This document shows, piece by piece, positions 6,909 through 13,673 of a stretch of 16,818 nucleotides of DNA. Source of the DNA: an uncultured Frankineae bacterium (GTDB lineage: Bacteria; Actinomycetota; Actinomycetes; Mycobacteriales; SCTD01); the NCBI GenBank assembly GCA_902805805.1, contig CADCUE010000034.1:1-16818 (forward strand), given 5' to 3'. How positions within the stretch are numbered: the stretch's first letter is position 1; every line of letters begins with the position of its first letter. The notes beneath the pieces are model-generated. The model was not told the DNA's origin, made no database searches, and worked only from the letters and a program-made list of their open reading frames with translations. The translations under genes were made by a program, and so were the position numbers.

Positions 6909-7817
6909 ATGACGACCACCACGTCGCAGGTGCGCACGGACGACGGCGCCGAGCTGCACGTCGAGACCGACCACGTGCCGTCCTCGCCGCTGAGCGTCGT
7001 CCTCGTGCACGGCTTCACCGCCGACCTGGAGGAGTTCGCGCTCCAGCGCGAGACGCTGCGGGGCCGTGCGACGACGGTGCTGTACGACTGCCGCGGCCAC
7101 GGGCGCAGCCGGCAGGGGCCGGTGCGCAACGCCTCCATCGACCAGCTCGGCCGTGACCTCGGCGCCGTGCTCGACCAGGCCGTCCCTGCGGGGCCGGTCG
7201 TGCTGCTGGGCCACTCCATGGGCGGCATGACGATCATGGCGCTGGCGCGCCAGCGCCCGGAGCTGTTCGGCCCGCGGGTCGCCGGCGCCTTCCTCCTCGC
7301 GACGTCCTCCGGCGGTCTGGTCGAGAAGGGGGCGGTCGGTCTCGCGGTGCGCGTGCTGCGCCGGCTCGGCCTGCTGCAGCTCTACCTCGCGCTGTTCGCG
7401 CTGTGGGCCCCCCTGCTCGAGCGCTTCCGCGTCCGCGGCAGCCGGCTGGGCCGGGCGTACTTCCGCCGCTACCTGTTCGGCACGGACGACGCCACCCCGG
7501 AGACCGTCCGGCAGGTGCAGGACCTGCTCGAGCAGACGCCCTTCCCCGTGATGGCGGCCTTCTACTCGACCCTGCTCGACCACGACGAGCAGGCCTCGCT
7601 GCACGTCATGCAGGCCATCCCCGTGACGCTGCTCGTCGGCGACGCCGACCGCCTCACCCCGGTGAGCCACAGCCGCCGCATGGCGCTGGCGCTGCCCGAC
7701 GCCGAGCTCGTCGTCGTGCCGGGTGCGGGCCACAGCGTCAACATCACGCGGCGCGCGGTCGTCGACGACGCCCTGCTGCGGCTGCTCGACCGGACCCGGC
7801 AGGCGCAGGCGGCCTGA
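6909..7817 (+). CDS. Alpha/beta-fold hydrolase
   Basis: Predicted 302-aa cytosolic serine hydrolase. The full triad is visible: the nucleophile elbow GHSMGG (Ser103), an acidic residue in GDADRLTPV (Asp247; Asp245 less likely) and the histidine in GAGHSVN (His275). The oxyanion-hole motif VLVHGFT lies near residue 32 and the YDCRGHGRS strand-turn motif follows. A hydrophobic and Arg-rich lid lies at about residues 140-185. The closest broad class is lysophospholipase/esterase-like AB hydrolase 1; the substrate is not deducible. The gene follows the cspA terminator. There is no strong ribosome site, only GGCGGG immediately before the ATG. Nothing ties it functionally to its neighbours. Confidence 0.9.
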   Translation: MTTTTSQVRTDDGAELHVETDHVPSSPLSVVLVHGFTADLEEFALQRETLRGRATTVLYDCRGHGRSRQGPVRNASIDQLGRDLGAVLDQAVPAGPVVLLGHSMGGMTIMALARQRPELFGPRVAGAFLLATSSGGLVEKGAVGLAVRVLRRLGLLQLYLALFALWAPLLERFRVRGSRLGRAYFRRYLFGTDDATPETVRQVQDLLEQTPFPVMAAFYSTLLDHDEQASLHVMQAIPVTLLVGDADRLTPVSHSRRMALALPDAELVVVPGAGHSVNITRRAVVDDALLRLLDRTRQAQAA

Positions 7818-7830
7818 GGCGGCGCGACCG

Positions 7831-7850
7831 ACCGCCCTCGGGCGGGCGGT
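7831..7850 (+). terminator. Short GC stem-loop after the hydrolase gene
   Basis: ACCGCCC at 7831-7837 pairs with GGGCGGT at 7844-7850 around a 6-nt loop, 13 nt after the hydrolase stop. It is a plausible weak terminator or a leader hairpin for the next gene; no T-tract follows. Confidence 0.4.
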
Positions 7851-7921
7851 GGGGCAGACTGGACGGGCAGGCACCGGCGACGGACCGCGCCGCACTCCCG
7901 ACCGAGAGCAGGCCGAACACC

Positions 7922-8347
7922 GTGGACGACACCCTCACCGCGCAGACGCAGACGGCCGTCGACGAAGCCCTCCTGCGCGTCCAGGCGCAGGTCGAGGCCG
8001 ATCCCGAGCTCGTCTTCGGCGACGTGGTGGAGTCGGTCGCCCTCGAGTGCGACGACCTCGACGTGGCCGTCCAGCTGTGCGTGCAGAGCATGGACTTCGT
8101 GCCGGACACCATCCGCCGGCGGGTCTTCGAGGCCGAGAACGCCGACGTCATCGCCGCCAACGCGCTGGTCACAGCCGAGCGCGACGCCGTCGAGGCCAAG
8201 GCCAAGCAGCGCACCGCCAAGGCGGCCGCGACCCGCGCGGCCACCCTCGCCCGCGAGGCCGAGGTCGAGAAGGCCGCGATCAAGTCGGCGACCTGCCCGG
8301 ACTGCTTCCAGGTCAGGGCCGCCAGCGGCGTCTGCGGCTGCGACTGA
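7922..8347 (+). CDS. Uncharacterised 141-aa protein with C-terminal zinc-ribbon-like cysteines
   Basis: I do not recognise the family. From GTG 7922 the protein is acidic in its first half (several helices with DVVESVALECDDLDVAVQ), then has an Ala/Lys/Arg/Glu-rich helix at about residues 80-120 that is probably coiled coil, and ends with CPDC-x9-CGCD (Cys125, 128, 138, 140), a likely metal-binding knuckle. The frame is open upstream into the hydrolase gene, but that part looks like shadow sequence (Pro/Arg/Ala-rich). The start is chosen from sequence character; a weak GAGCAGG lies ahead of it. It is convergent with helD, 24 nt apart. The coiled coil plus zinc-ribbon layout suggests nucleic-acid or protein binding, but this is only an inference. 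Confidence 0.72.
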   Translation: MDDTLTAQTQTAVDEALLRVQAQVEADPELVFGDVVESVALECDDLDVAVQLCVQSMDFVPDTIRRRVFEAENADVIAANALVTAERDAVEAKAKQRTAKAAATRAATLAREAEVEKAAIKSATCPDCFQVRAASGVCGCD

Positions 8348-8361
8348 GCGGCTGCGACTGA
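8334..8361 (+). repeat. 14-bp perfect tandem duplication spanning a stop codon
   Basis: GCGGCTGCGACTGA occurs twice in a row (8334-8347 and 8348-8361), followed by a partial third unit GCGG. The first copy encodes the last Cys-Gly-Cys-Asp-stop residues of the small zinc-ribbon protein; the second contains only a spare stop out of frame. It looks like a recent slippage event. Confidence 0.85.
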
Positions 8362-8371
8362 GCGGCCGCCC

Positions 8372-10576
8372 TCAGAGCAGCGTCTCGAGCGGCTCGGCCG
8401 AGACCACGACGAGCCGCTGGGTGGCGCGGGTGAGGGCGACGTAGAGGCTGCGCAGCCCCGCCACGGGGTGCGCCGCCTCCGCCACGATGCCGTGCGGGTC
8501 GACGACGACGCACCCGTCGTACTCCAGGCCCTTGACCTGCCACGGGTCGACGACCGAGAGCCGGGGCGAGTGCGGCAGCAGGTCGCGCACCGACCGTGCG
8601 CGACCGTGCGGCGCGACCACGCCGACCGTGCCGGAGACCTGGCCGAGCAGGCGCTCGACCGCCGCCGGGAGCTCGGCCAGGACGTCGCCCGAGAGCAGGA
8701 GCGGCTCCACCCCCGTGCTCCGGACCGCAGCCGGCGCCTGCAGCCCGGGGTCGATGCGGGCCAGCAGGCGGGCGGCGAGCGCCGCGACCTCCGTGCTCGT
8801 GCGGTAGTTGGTCGTGAGCTCCACCGTGCGCAGCCGGTTCCTGCCGAGCACCGAGGCCAGCGCGTCCTGGACCTCCTGCACGTCCGGCCAGGCCGACTGC
8901 ACCCAGTCGCCGACGACGGTCCACGTGGCGCCGCGCGCCCGCCGTCCGAGCATCCGCCACTGCATCGGGGTGACGTCCTGCGCCTCGTCGACGACGACGT
9001 GCGCGAAGGTCCGGTAGTCGCGCTCCTCGGCCAGGTTGCGCCGGGCCCGGGCGGTGCGGTCGAAGTGGGTCGTCACCTCGGAGGTCCGCGCCAGCTCGTC
9101 GAGCTCGCCGAGCTCGTCCCAGCCGTCGTCCTCCGGCTCGACCTCGACCGGCGCAGCGCCGCACAGCTCGACCAGCTCGTCGTACAGCGCGGCGTCCGCC
9201 GCCGTCAGCCCGTCGCCGTCCGCGTCGGAGGACGAGGGCGGCCACGTCGCCGCGACGGCGCTGATCTCCGCGTCGGTGAGCACGCCGCGGGCCAGGTCGC
9301 CCAGCGGCAGCTCACCCGACCGCAGGCGCGACAGGAGCGCCCAGGGCTGCAGCACCGGCCAGGCCGCGTCCAGCGCCCGGCGGAAGGCCGGGTCGGAGCG
9401 CAGCCAGGAGGCGAAGTCCTCGCGGTCGTCCTCCTCGATGCGGCCGGCCTCGGGACGGCGCTGCCAGGCCCGCCAGCACAGCTCGACCAGCGCCGCGGCG
9501 AACGCCGCCCGGCCGCTGTTGTGGCTGCGGGAGGACCGGTGCACCTGGCTGCGGCGCCGGGCGATGTCCCCGCCCCGCACGGTCACCGAGACGCCCCAGT
9601 GCAGCAGCTCGAGGTCGGCCAGGCGCCGTGCGCCGGCCTGCGACCGCACCAGCGCCCGGAGCACGTCGACCATGCGCGCGGAGCCCTTGACCGCCACGGC
9701 GGCCGGGCCGTCCCAGCCGGTGACCTCGACACCCCGGGGCAGCTCGGGCAGGTCGGCCAGGCTGGCCAGGCGGACGCTCGTCTCGCCGAGCGCCGGCAGC
9801 ACGGCGGCGATGTAGTCGACGAACACCGGCGACGGCCCGACGACGAGGACGCCGCGTCGGGAGTACCACTCGCGCCGCGCGTACATGAGGTAGGCCACCC
9901 GGTGGAGCGCGACCGCGGTCTTGCCCGTGCCCGGGCCGCCGGTCACGACGAGGGCCCCGTCGTCGGGAGCCCGGACCGCCTCGTCCTGCTCCCGCTGGAT
10001 CGTGGCGACGATGTCGCGCATCTGGCCGGTGCGCTCGCGCGACACCGCGGCGAGGAAGGCGCCGTCGCCGACCACGACCGTGCCCTCGAGCTCGTCCGTG
10101 GCGGCGGCGTCCAGCAGCTCGTCGTCGACCCCGATCACCTGGTCGCGCCGGGTGCTGATCGTCCGGCGGCGGACCACGCCCTGCGGGTCGGCGGCGGTCG
10201 CCCGGTAGAAGGCGGCTGCGGCAGGCGCCCGCCAGTCGACGACGATCGGCTCCTGCTCGTCGGTGCGCAGGCCCCGCCGGCCGATGTGGTGGACGGCGCC
10301 CTCCGCGAGGTCGAGCCGGCCGAAGACCAGCCCCTCCCCGGCCATGTCCAGCTCGGCCCGGCGGTTGGCGGCCGCCTGCGCGGTGACGTCCCGCTCGTAG
10401 ACCGCCTGCGGGGAGCCGCCCGTGGGACGCACGCTCTCCGTCTGCCGCTGCAGGGCCTCGGCCCGCAGGACCTCGAGCCGGGCGAGCGCTCGGCGCAGGA
10501 CCGCCTGCTCGCGCTCGACCTCCGTCGCCAGGGCGCTGCGGGCGGCGTCCTGTCCGGGCGCGGTCTCGGCGGTCAC
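8372..10576 (-). CDS. helD: HelD-type UvrD-like ATPase (RNA polymerase recycling factor)
   Basis: Predicted 734-aa SF1 motor, very close to the size of mycobacterial HelD. HelD proteins bind RNA polymerase, insert a coiled coil into its secondary channel and use ATP to release it from nucleic acid; some actinobacterial members (HelR) protect against rifamycins. Visible in order: an N-terminal helical pair (residues 1-80, EREQAVLRRALARLEVLRAEAL), the beta-rich IVVDWRAPAAAAFY segment of HelD proteins, Walker A GGPGTGKT (Lys219), Walker B/DEAQD at 530-534, NYRTSTEV, VKGLEYDGCVVVDP and YVALTRATQRLVVV. The GTG at 10576 matches the family N-terminus; an alternative GTG at 10636 adds 20 residues and overlaps the upstream gene. 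No rifamycin-associated promoter element was recognised, so resistance is not claimed. Confidence 0.92.
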   Translation of the reverse strand: MTAETAPGQDAARSALATEVEREQAVLRRALARLEVLRAEALQRQTESVRPTGGSPQAVYERDVTAQAAANRRAELDMAGEGLVFGRLDLAEGAVHHIGRRGLRTDEQEPIVVDWRAPAAAAFYRATAADPQGVVRRRTISTRRDQVIGVDDELLDAAATDELEGTVVVGDGAFLAAVSRERTGQMRDIVATIQREQDEAVRAPDDGALVVTGGPGTGKTAVALHRVAYLMYARREWYSRRGVLVVGPSPVFVDYIAAVLPALGETSVRLASLADLPELPRGVEVTGWDGPAAVAVKGSARMVDVLRALVRSQAGARRLADLELLHWGVSVTVRGGDIARRRSQVHRSSRSHNSGRAAFAAALVELCWRAWQRRPEAGRIEEDDREDFASWLRSDPAFRRALDAAWPVLQPWALLSRLRSGELPLGDLARGVLTDAEISAVAATWPPSSSDADGDGLTAADAALYDELVELCGAAPVEVEPEDDGWDELGELDELARTSEVTTHFDRTARARRNLAEERDYRTFAHVVVDEAQDVTPMQWRMLGRRARGATWTVVGDWVQSAWPDVQEVQDALASVLGRNRLRTVELTTNYRTSTEVAALAARLLARIDPGLQAPAAVRSTGVEPLLLSGDVLAELPAAVERLLGQVSGTVGVVAPHGRARSVRDLLPHSPRLSVVDPWQVKGLEYDGCVVVDPHGIVAEAAHPVAGLRSLYVALTRATQRLVVVSAEPLETLL

Positions 10577-10607
10577 CGCGACAGTCTGCCGGTCGGCCGC
10601 AGCACGG

Positions 10608-11135
10608 TCACCCCGGAGGGACGAGACGCACCTCACCCGTCGCCAGGACGGCCACGCAGTGACGGCACAGGTGGACCTCGCGGGTCACGAAGTAGGAGCC
10701 CTCGCCGTCGCACGCGCTGCAGGACGGCCGGGGCCGCGGCGCAGGCGGGGTCCGGCGCGCCGGCACGCCCTTGAGCCCGGCGCGGATCTGGGCGATCGCG
10801 CGGTCGCGGACCTCGGCGGACGCCGGACCCGGGCCGCCCTCCCGCTGACGGCTGCGGGCCCGCTGCTCGAGCTCCTGTGCGTGCGCAGCGTCCGGCGGCA
10901 CCTGGCCGACCAGCGCCTGCAGGACGCTCCGGACCCGCGCGGCGTCGCCCTCGACGCTGCCCTGCGACGGCTCGCCGCCGATGCGGTGCCGCAGCTGGCC
11001 GGTGCGCCAGCCGCCCGCCACGAGTGCGTCGACGAGGCCGTCGACCTCCGCGGTGTCGAGCTCGCGCGCCAGGAGCAGCGGCAGAGAGCAGAGGACGTCT
11101 GCGGTGTGCGGGGACCGTACGCGCATGTGGCCCAT
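10608..11135 (-). CDS. Uncharacterised 175-aa protein with CxxC-x14-CxxC zinc-ribbon-like C-terminus
   Basis: I do not recognise the family. From ATG 11135 (a second ATG lies at 11126) the N-terminal half is a compact helical stretch with ELDTAEVDGLVDALVAGGWRTGQLRHRIGG, the middle is charged and low-complexity, and the C-terminus has CSAC (139-142) and CRHC (157-160), with TREVHL between, as in a treble-clef/zinc-ribbon knuckle. The middle helix region (about 85-125) is Arg/Gln/Ala-rich. No Shine-Dalgarno is obvious at either start. The stop at 10608 is 31 nt before the preferred helD start, or overlaps by 29 nt if helD starts at 10636, so the two are likely co-transcribed. It is divergent from fabG. 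The sequence suggests metal binding; the role is unknown. Confidence 0.72.
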   Translation of the reverse strand: MGHMRVRSPHTADVLCSLPLLLARELDTAEVDGLVDALVAGGWRTGQLRHRIGGEPSQGSVEGDAARVRSVLQALVGQVPPDAAHAQELEQRARSRQREGGPGPASAEVRDRAIAQIRAGLKGVPARRTPPAPRPRPSCSACDGEGSYFVTREVHLCRHCVAVLATGEVRLVPPG

Positions 11136-11219
11136 CGCAGCACGGGGCTCCGACAGAACGGGGACGCGCCGACGCGGCGCGGCGCGCAGACACCCGGACA
11201 CCGCTGCGCGGGACGCCGC

Positions 11220-11225
11220 TACGGT
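11220..11225 (+). promoter_or_regulatory. Possible -10 element for leaderless fabG
   Basis: TACGGT is followed by 6 nt and the GTG at 11232. A weak -35-like CGGACA lies at 11195-11200, but with a long 19-nt spacer. No ribosome binding site is present, which fits a leaderless mRNA. Confidence 0.42.
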
Positions 11226-11231
11226 GCAGCC

Positions 11232-11954
11232 GTGGACACCGACAGCACCGGCACCTCCCGCTCCGTCCTGGTCACCGGCGGCAGCCGCGGGATCGGCCTG
11301 GCCACGGCCCGGGCCCTCGCGGCGCAGGGGCACCGCGTCGCGGTGACCTACCGCTCCTCGCCGCCGGACGGCCTGCTCGGGGTGACCTGCGACGTCACGT
11401 CCAGCGAGGACGTCGACCGCGCCTTCTCCACCGTCGAGAAGGAGCAGGGCCCGGTGGAGGTCGTGGTCTCGAACGCCGGCATCACCGAGGACACCCTGCT
11501 CATGCGCATGAGCGAGGAGTCGTTCGCGCGGGTCCTCGACACCAACCTCACCGCCTCCTACCGGGTGGCCAAGCGGGCCTGCCGCTCGATGCTCAAGGCG
11601 CGCTACGGGCGGCTGGTGTTCGTCTCCTCCGTCGTGGCGCTGTCGGGCAGCGCCGGACAGGTCAACTACGCCGCCAGCAAGGCCGGCCTGGTCGGCCTGT
11701 CCCGCTCCATCGCGCGCGAGCTCGGCAGCCGCGGGATCACCAGCAACGTGATCTCCCCGGGCTACGTCGACACCGACATGACGGCCGAGCTCGCCGACAC
11801 CCGCCGCGAGGAGCTCGTCAGGACGATCCCGCTCGGCCGGACGGCGACCGCCGACGAGATCGCGGCGGTGATCGCCTTCCTGTGCAGCGACGCGGCGTCG
11901 TACGTCACGGGCGCCGTGGTCCCCGTCGACGGCGGGCTCGGCATGGGGCACTGA
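11232..11954 (+). CDS. fabG: 3-oxoacyl-ACP reductase FabG (MabA/FabG1-like)
   Basis: 240-aa NADPH-dependent short-chain dehydrogenase of fatty-acid elongation, reducing beta-ketoacyl-ACP to 3-hydroxyacyl-ACP in the cytosol. The nucleotide-binding TGGSRGIG is at residues 15-22, the NAGI motif follows a GPVEVVVS strand, and the catalytic set Ser133, Tyr146 and Lys150 lies in SSVVALSG...NYAASK. The C-terminus IPLGR...YVTGAVVPVDGGLGMGH closely resembles mycobacterial MabA, as does CDVTSSEDVDRAFSTVEKEQG. The frame stays open upstream, but the GTG at 11232 gives the family length and follows a leaderless-type promoter. It lies 4 nt before the RibD-like gene, so the two form an operon. In mycobacteria the next gene is inhA (enoyl reductase); it is absent here. 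Confidence 0.95.
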   Translation: MDTDSTGTSRSVLVTGGSRGIGLATARALAAQGHRVAVTYRSSPPDGLLGVTCDVTSSEDVDRAFSTVEKEQGPVEVVVSNAGITEDTLLMRMSEESFARVLDTNLTASYRVAKRACRSMLKARYGRLVFVSSVVALSGSAGQVNYAASKAGLVGLSRSIARELGSRGITSNVISPGYVDTDMTAELADTRREELVRTIPLGRTATADEIAAVIAFLCSDAASYVTGAVVPVDGGLGMGH

Positions 11955-11958
11955 CCGC

Positions 11959-12741
11959 GTGCGGATGCTGCTGCCGGACGTGCGGCCGCTGACGGAGCCG
12001 GACCTGCTGGACCTGTACGGGGACGGCGTGGACGCTCAGCTGCGCGCCGGCTTCGTGCTCAGCCTCGACGGTGGGATCGCGCACGACGGCGGCAGCCGGC
12101 CGCTGCAGACCCCGGCCGACCAGGCTGCCTTCTCCGCCCTGCGGGCCGTCTGCGACGCCGTCGTGGTCGGGGCCGGCACGGTGCGGGCCGAGGGCTACGG
12201 TCCGGTCCGCCCCCGGCCCGCCGGGGCTGCCTGGCGGCGGGCGCGCGCGATGCCGGAGCGGCCGCCGATCGTGGTCGTGAGCCGGTCGCTCGACCTCGAC
12301 CCGACCGACCGGTGCTTCACCGGACCGGCCGTCGTCGTGACCTGCCGGGCCTCCGACCCCTCGCGGCGAGCAGCCCTGGCGCAGGTCGCCGACGTGGTCG
12401 TCGCGGGGGACGACGACGTCGACCTGCCCCGGGCGGTCGCGCAGCTGCGGGAGCGCGGCCTGTCGCGCCTGCTCTGCGAGGGCGGTCCGTCGCTGCTGAC
12501 CGCGCTGCTGGCCGCCGACCTGGTGGACGAGCTGTGCCTGACGCTGACGCCGCTGCTGCTCGGGACGGCGCCCACGCTGCTCACCCGCGCGCTGCCCGTC
12601 CCCGTGCCGCTCGAGCTGGCGCACCTCGTCGACGGCGGGGACGGCGTGCTGCTGGCGCGCTGCACCGTCGGGCACCGCCGGTCAGACGCGCAGCTCCAGG
12701 GTGCAGCACTTGACCGAGCCGCCGGCCTTGAGCAGCTCTGA
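11959..12741 (+). CDS. Pyrimidine reductase / RibD C-terminal (dihydrofolate-reductase-like) family protein
   Basis: Predicted 260-aa cytosolic NADPH-dependent reductase of the RibD C-terminal fold. Signatures are FVLSLDGGIA near residue 32, GAGTVRAEGYGP (71-82) and CEGGPSLLTALLAADLVDEL (173-192), followed by LTPLLLGT. In riboflavin synthesis this fold reduces the ribosyl side chain of a pyrimidine intermediate. There is no deaminase domain, so it resembles the stand-alone actinobacterial pyrimidine-reductase family, whose physiological substrate is not settled; a role in riboflavin synthesis is possible but no other rib gene is nearby. The start is GTG 11959, 4 nt after the fabG stop (ATG 11965 is also possible). 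The last 60 nt overlap ddaH on the other strand, so the tail after GHRR is probably an extension without structural role. Confidence 0.85.
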   Translation: MRMLLPDVRPLTEPDLLDLYGDGVDAQLRAGFVLSLDGGIAHDGGSRPLQTPADQAAFSALRAVCDAVVVGAGTVRAEGYGPVRPRPAGAAWRRARAMPERPPIVVVSRSLDLDPTDRCFTGPAVVVTCRASDPSRRAALAQVADVVVAGDDDVDLPRAVAQLRERGLSRLLCEGGPSLLTALLAADLVDELCLTLTPLLLGTAPTLLTRALPVPVPLELAHLVDGGDGVLLARCTVGHRRSDAQLQGAALDRAAGLEQL

Positions 12742-13518
12742 CAGGTCGACCGGGACCGGGCGGTAGCCGGCGTCGCGGAGCTGGGCGATGAGGCCGACGG
12801 CGTCCTGGCTGATCACGACGTTCAGCCCGTCGGACACGAAGTTGAGCCCGAGCACCTCCGCGTCGGCGCCCTCGACGAGGACCGCGTCGGGGTAGAGCGT
12901 CTCGAGCAGGTCGCGCCCGGCTGCGCTGAAGGCGGGTGGGTAGTAGGCGATGGTGCTGTGGTCGAGCGCGGCGAGGCACGTGTCGAGGTGGTAGTAGCGC
13001 GGGTCCACCAGCTCGAGGCCGAGCACCTCCACACCCAGGACCTCGGAGGCCTCGGCGTGCGCTCCGGGATCGGTGCGGTAGCCGGTGCCGGCCAGGACGC
13101 GGTCGCCGACGACGACGAAGTCACCCTCCCCCTCGTTGACGTGGGTCGCCTCGACGACGTCCAGTCCGGCCGCCCGGAGCCGGGCCACGTGGGCAGGACC
13201 CTCCGCCGTGCGCTGCGGATGCGTGAAGCGGGCGCCGAGCGCGCGGCCCCCGTGCACCAGAGCGCCGTTGGCCGCGAACACCATGTCCGGCAGACCGGGT
13301 ACGGCCTCGATGAGCTCGACGCGATGACCCAGCGCCTCGTACGTCGCGCGCAGTGCCTCCCACTGGCGGACGGCCCGGGCGCGGTCGACCGGGCGGGTGG
13401 GGTCCATCCACGGGTTGATCGCGTACGAGACCTCGAAGTGCTCCGGCCGGCACATGAGGTAGCGACGGGCGGTCGGGGTGCGGCGCGGCACGGGGCCGGC
13501 CGGCGCGAGGACGGTCAC
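12682..13518 (-). CDS. ddaH: Dimethylargininase (N,N-dimethylarginine dimethylaminohydrolase), M. tuberculosis-type
   Basis: 278-aa cytosolic amidinotransferase-fold (GME superfamily) enzyme predicted to hydrolyse dimethylarginine or a related guanidino compound to citrulline and an amine. Family hallmarks are YLMCRPEHFEVSYAINPWMD near the N-terminus, GLPDMVFAANGA, the acidic GEGDFVVV, the catalytic histidine in YYHLDTC (His177), LGLNFVSDGLNVVIS and the catalytic cysteine in SVKCCTLEL (Cys271 or 272). The start is GTG 13518, preceded by AGGAG with 4 nt spacing. A -35/-10 pair lies 45 nt upstream. In M. tuberculosis the homologue lies beside rocD genes and a divergent AsnC regulator. Here the regulator is 2 kb away and no rocD is seen. 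Its 3' end, including the catalytic cysteine codon, overlaps the convergent RibD-like gene. Confidence 0.92.
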   Translation of the reverse strand: MTVLAPAGPVPRRTPTARRYLMCRPEHFEVSYAINPWMDPTRPVDRARAVRQWEALRATYEALGHRVELIEAVPGLPDMVFAANGALVHGGRALGARFTHPQRTAEGPAHVARLRAAGLDVVEATHVNEGEGDFVVVGDRVLAGTGYRTDPGAHAEASEVLGVEVLGLELVDPRYYHLDTCLAALDHSTIAYYPPAFSAAGRDLLETLYPDAVLVEGADAEVLGLNFVSDGLNVVISQDAVGLIAQLRDAGYRPVPVDLSELLKAGGSVKCCTLELRV

Positions 13519-13562
13519 GGGGCTCCTGAGGACGAGGCGAGCGGGCGCAAGCCCGAGCGTCC

Positions 13563-13591
13563 ACGCTAGGCAGTCGCCGCGCGCACGACAA
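13563..13591 (-). promoter_or_regulatory. ddaH promoter (-35/-10 pair)
   Basis: On the minus strand TTGTCG (13591-13586) and TAGCGT (13568-13563) are separated by exactly 17 nt, a good housekeeping-sigma promoter. It would start transcription near 13555 and give a leader of about 37 nt to the GTG at 13518. Confidence 0.6.
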
Positions 13592-13637
13592 TGCCGCTCC
13601 GTTGCGCACCGACCGACGGTCCGCTGCGTCGTACCGC

Positions 13638-13656
13638 CAACAGCGACGATCTGTTG
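13638..13656. promoter_or_regulatory. Palindrome upstream of ddaH, possible Lrp/AsnC operator
   Basis: CAACAG at 13638-13643 and CTGTTG at 13651-13656 form a perfect inverted repeat with a 7-nt spacer, 47 nt upstream of the -35. A related CAA...TTG pair (13589-13591 and 13602-13604) overlaps the -35, and TTGCGC is shared by both. The arrangement fits cooperative binding of an Lrp-type octamer, plausibly the regulator encoded at 15710. The assignment is inferred. Confidence 0.42.
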
Positions 13657-13673
13657 CGCGGGACCTCAGTCCC

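Noticed and set aside
8372..10576. HelD as a proven rifamycin-resistance determinant (HelR)
   Set aside because: HelR-like function cannot be told from HelD sequence by eye, and no rifamycin-associated regulatory element was recognised upstream.
8468..10774. Very long open frame (768 codons) on the plus strand opposite helD
   Set aside because: Its product is Arg/Gly/Ala/His-rich low-complexity sequence with no domain, typical of the antisense frame in very GC-rich DNA. The minus strand encodes a clear HelD with all helicase motifs.
10422..11231. Upstream extension of fabG
   Set aside because: The frame has no early stop, but the sequence is antisense to helD and the small zinc protein, and FabG's family N-terminus starts at 11232.
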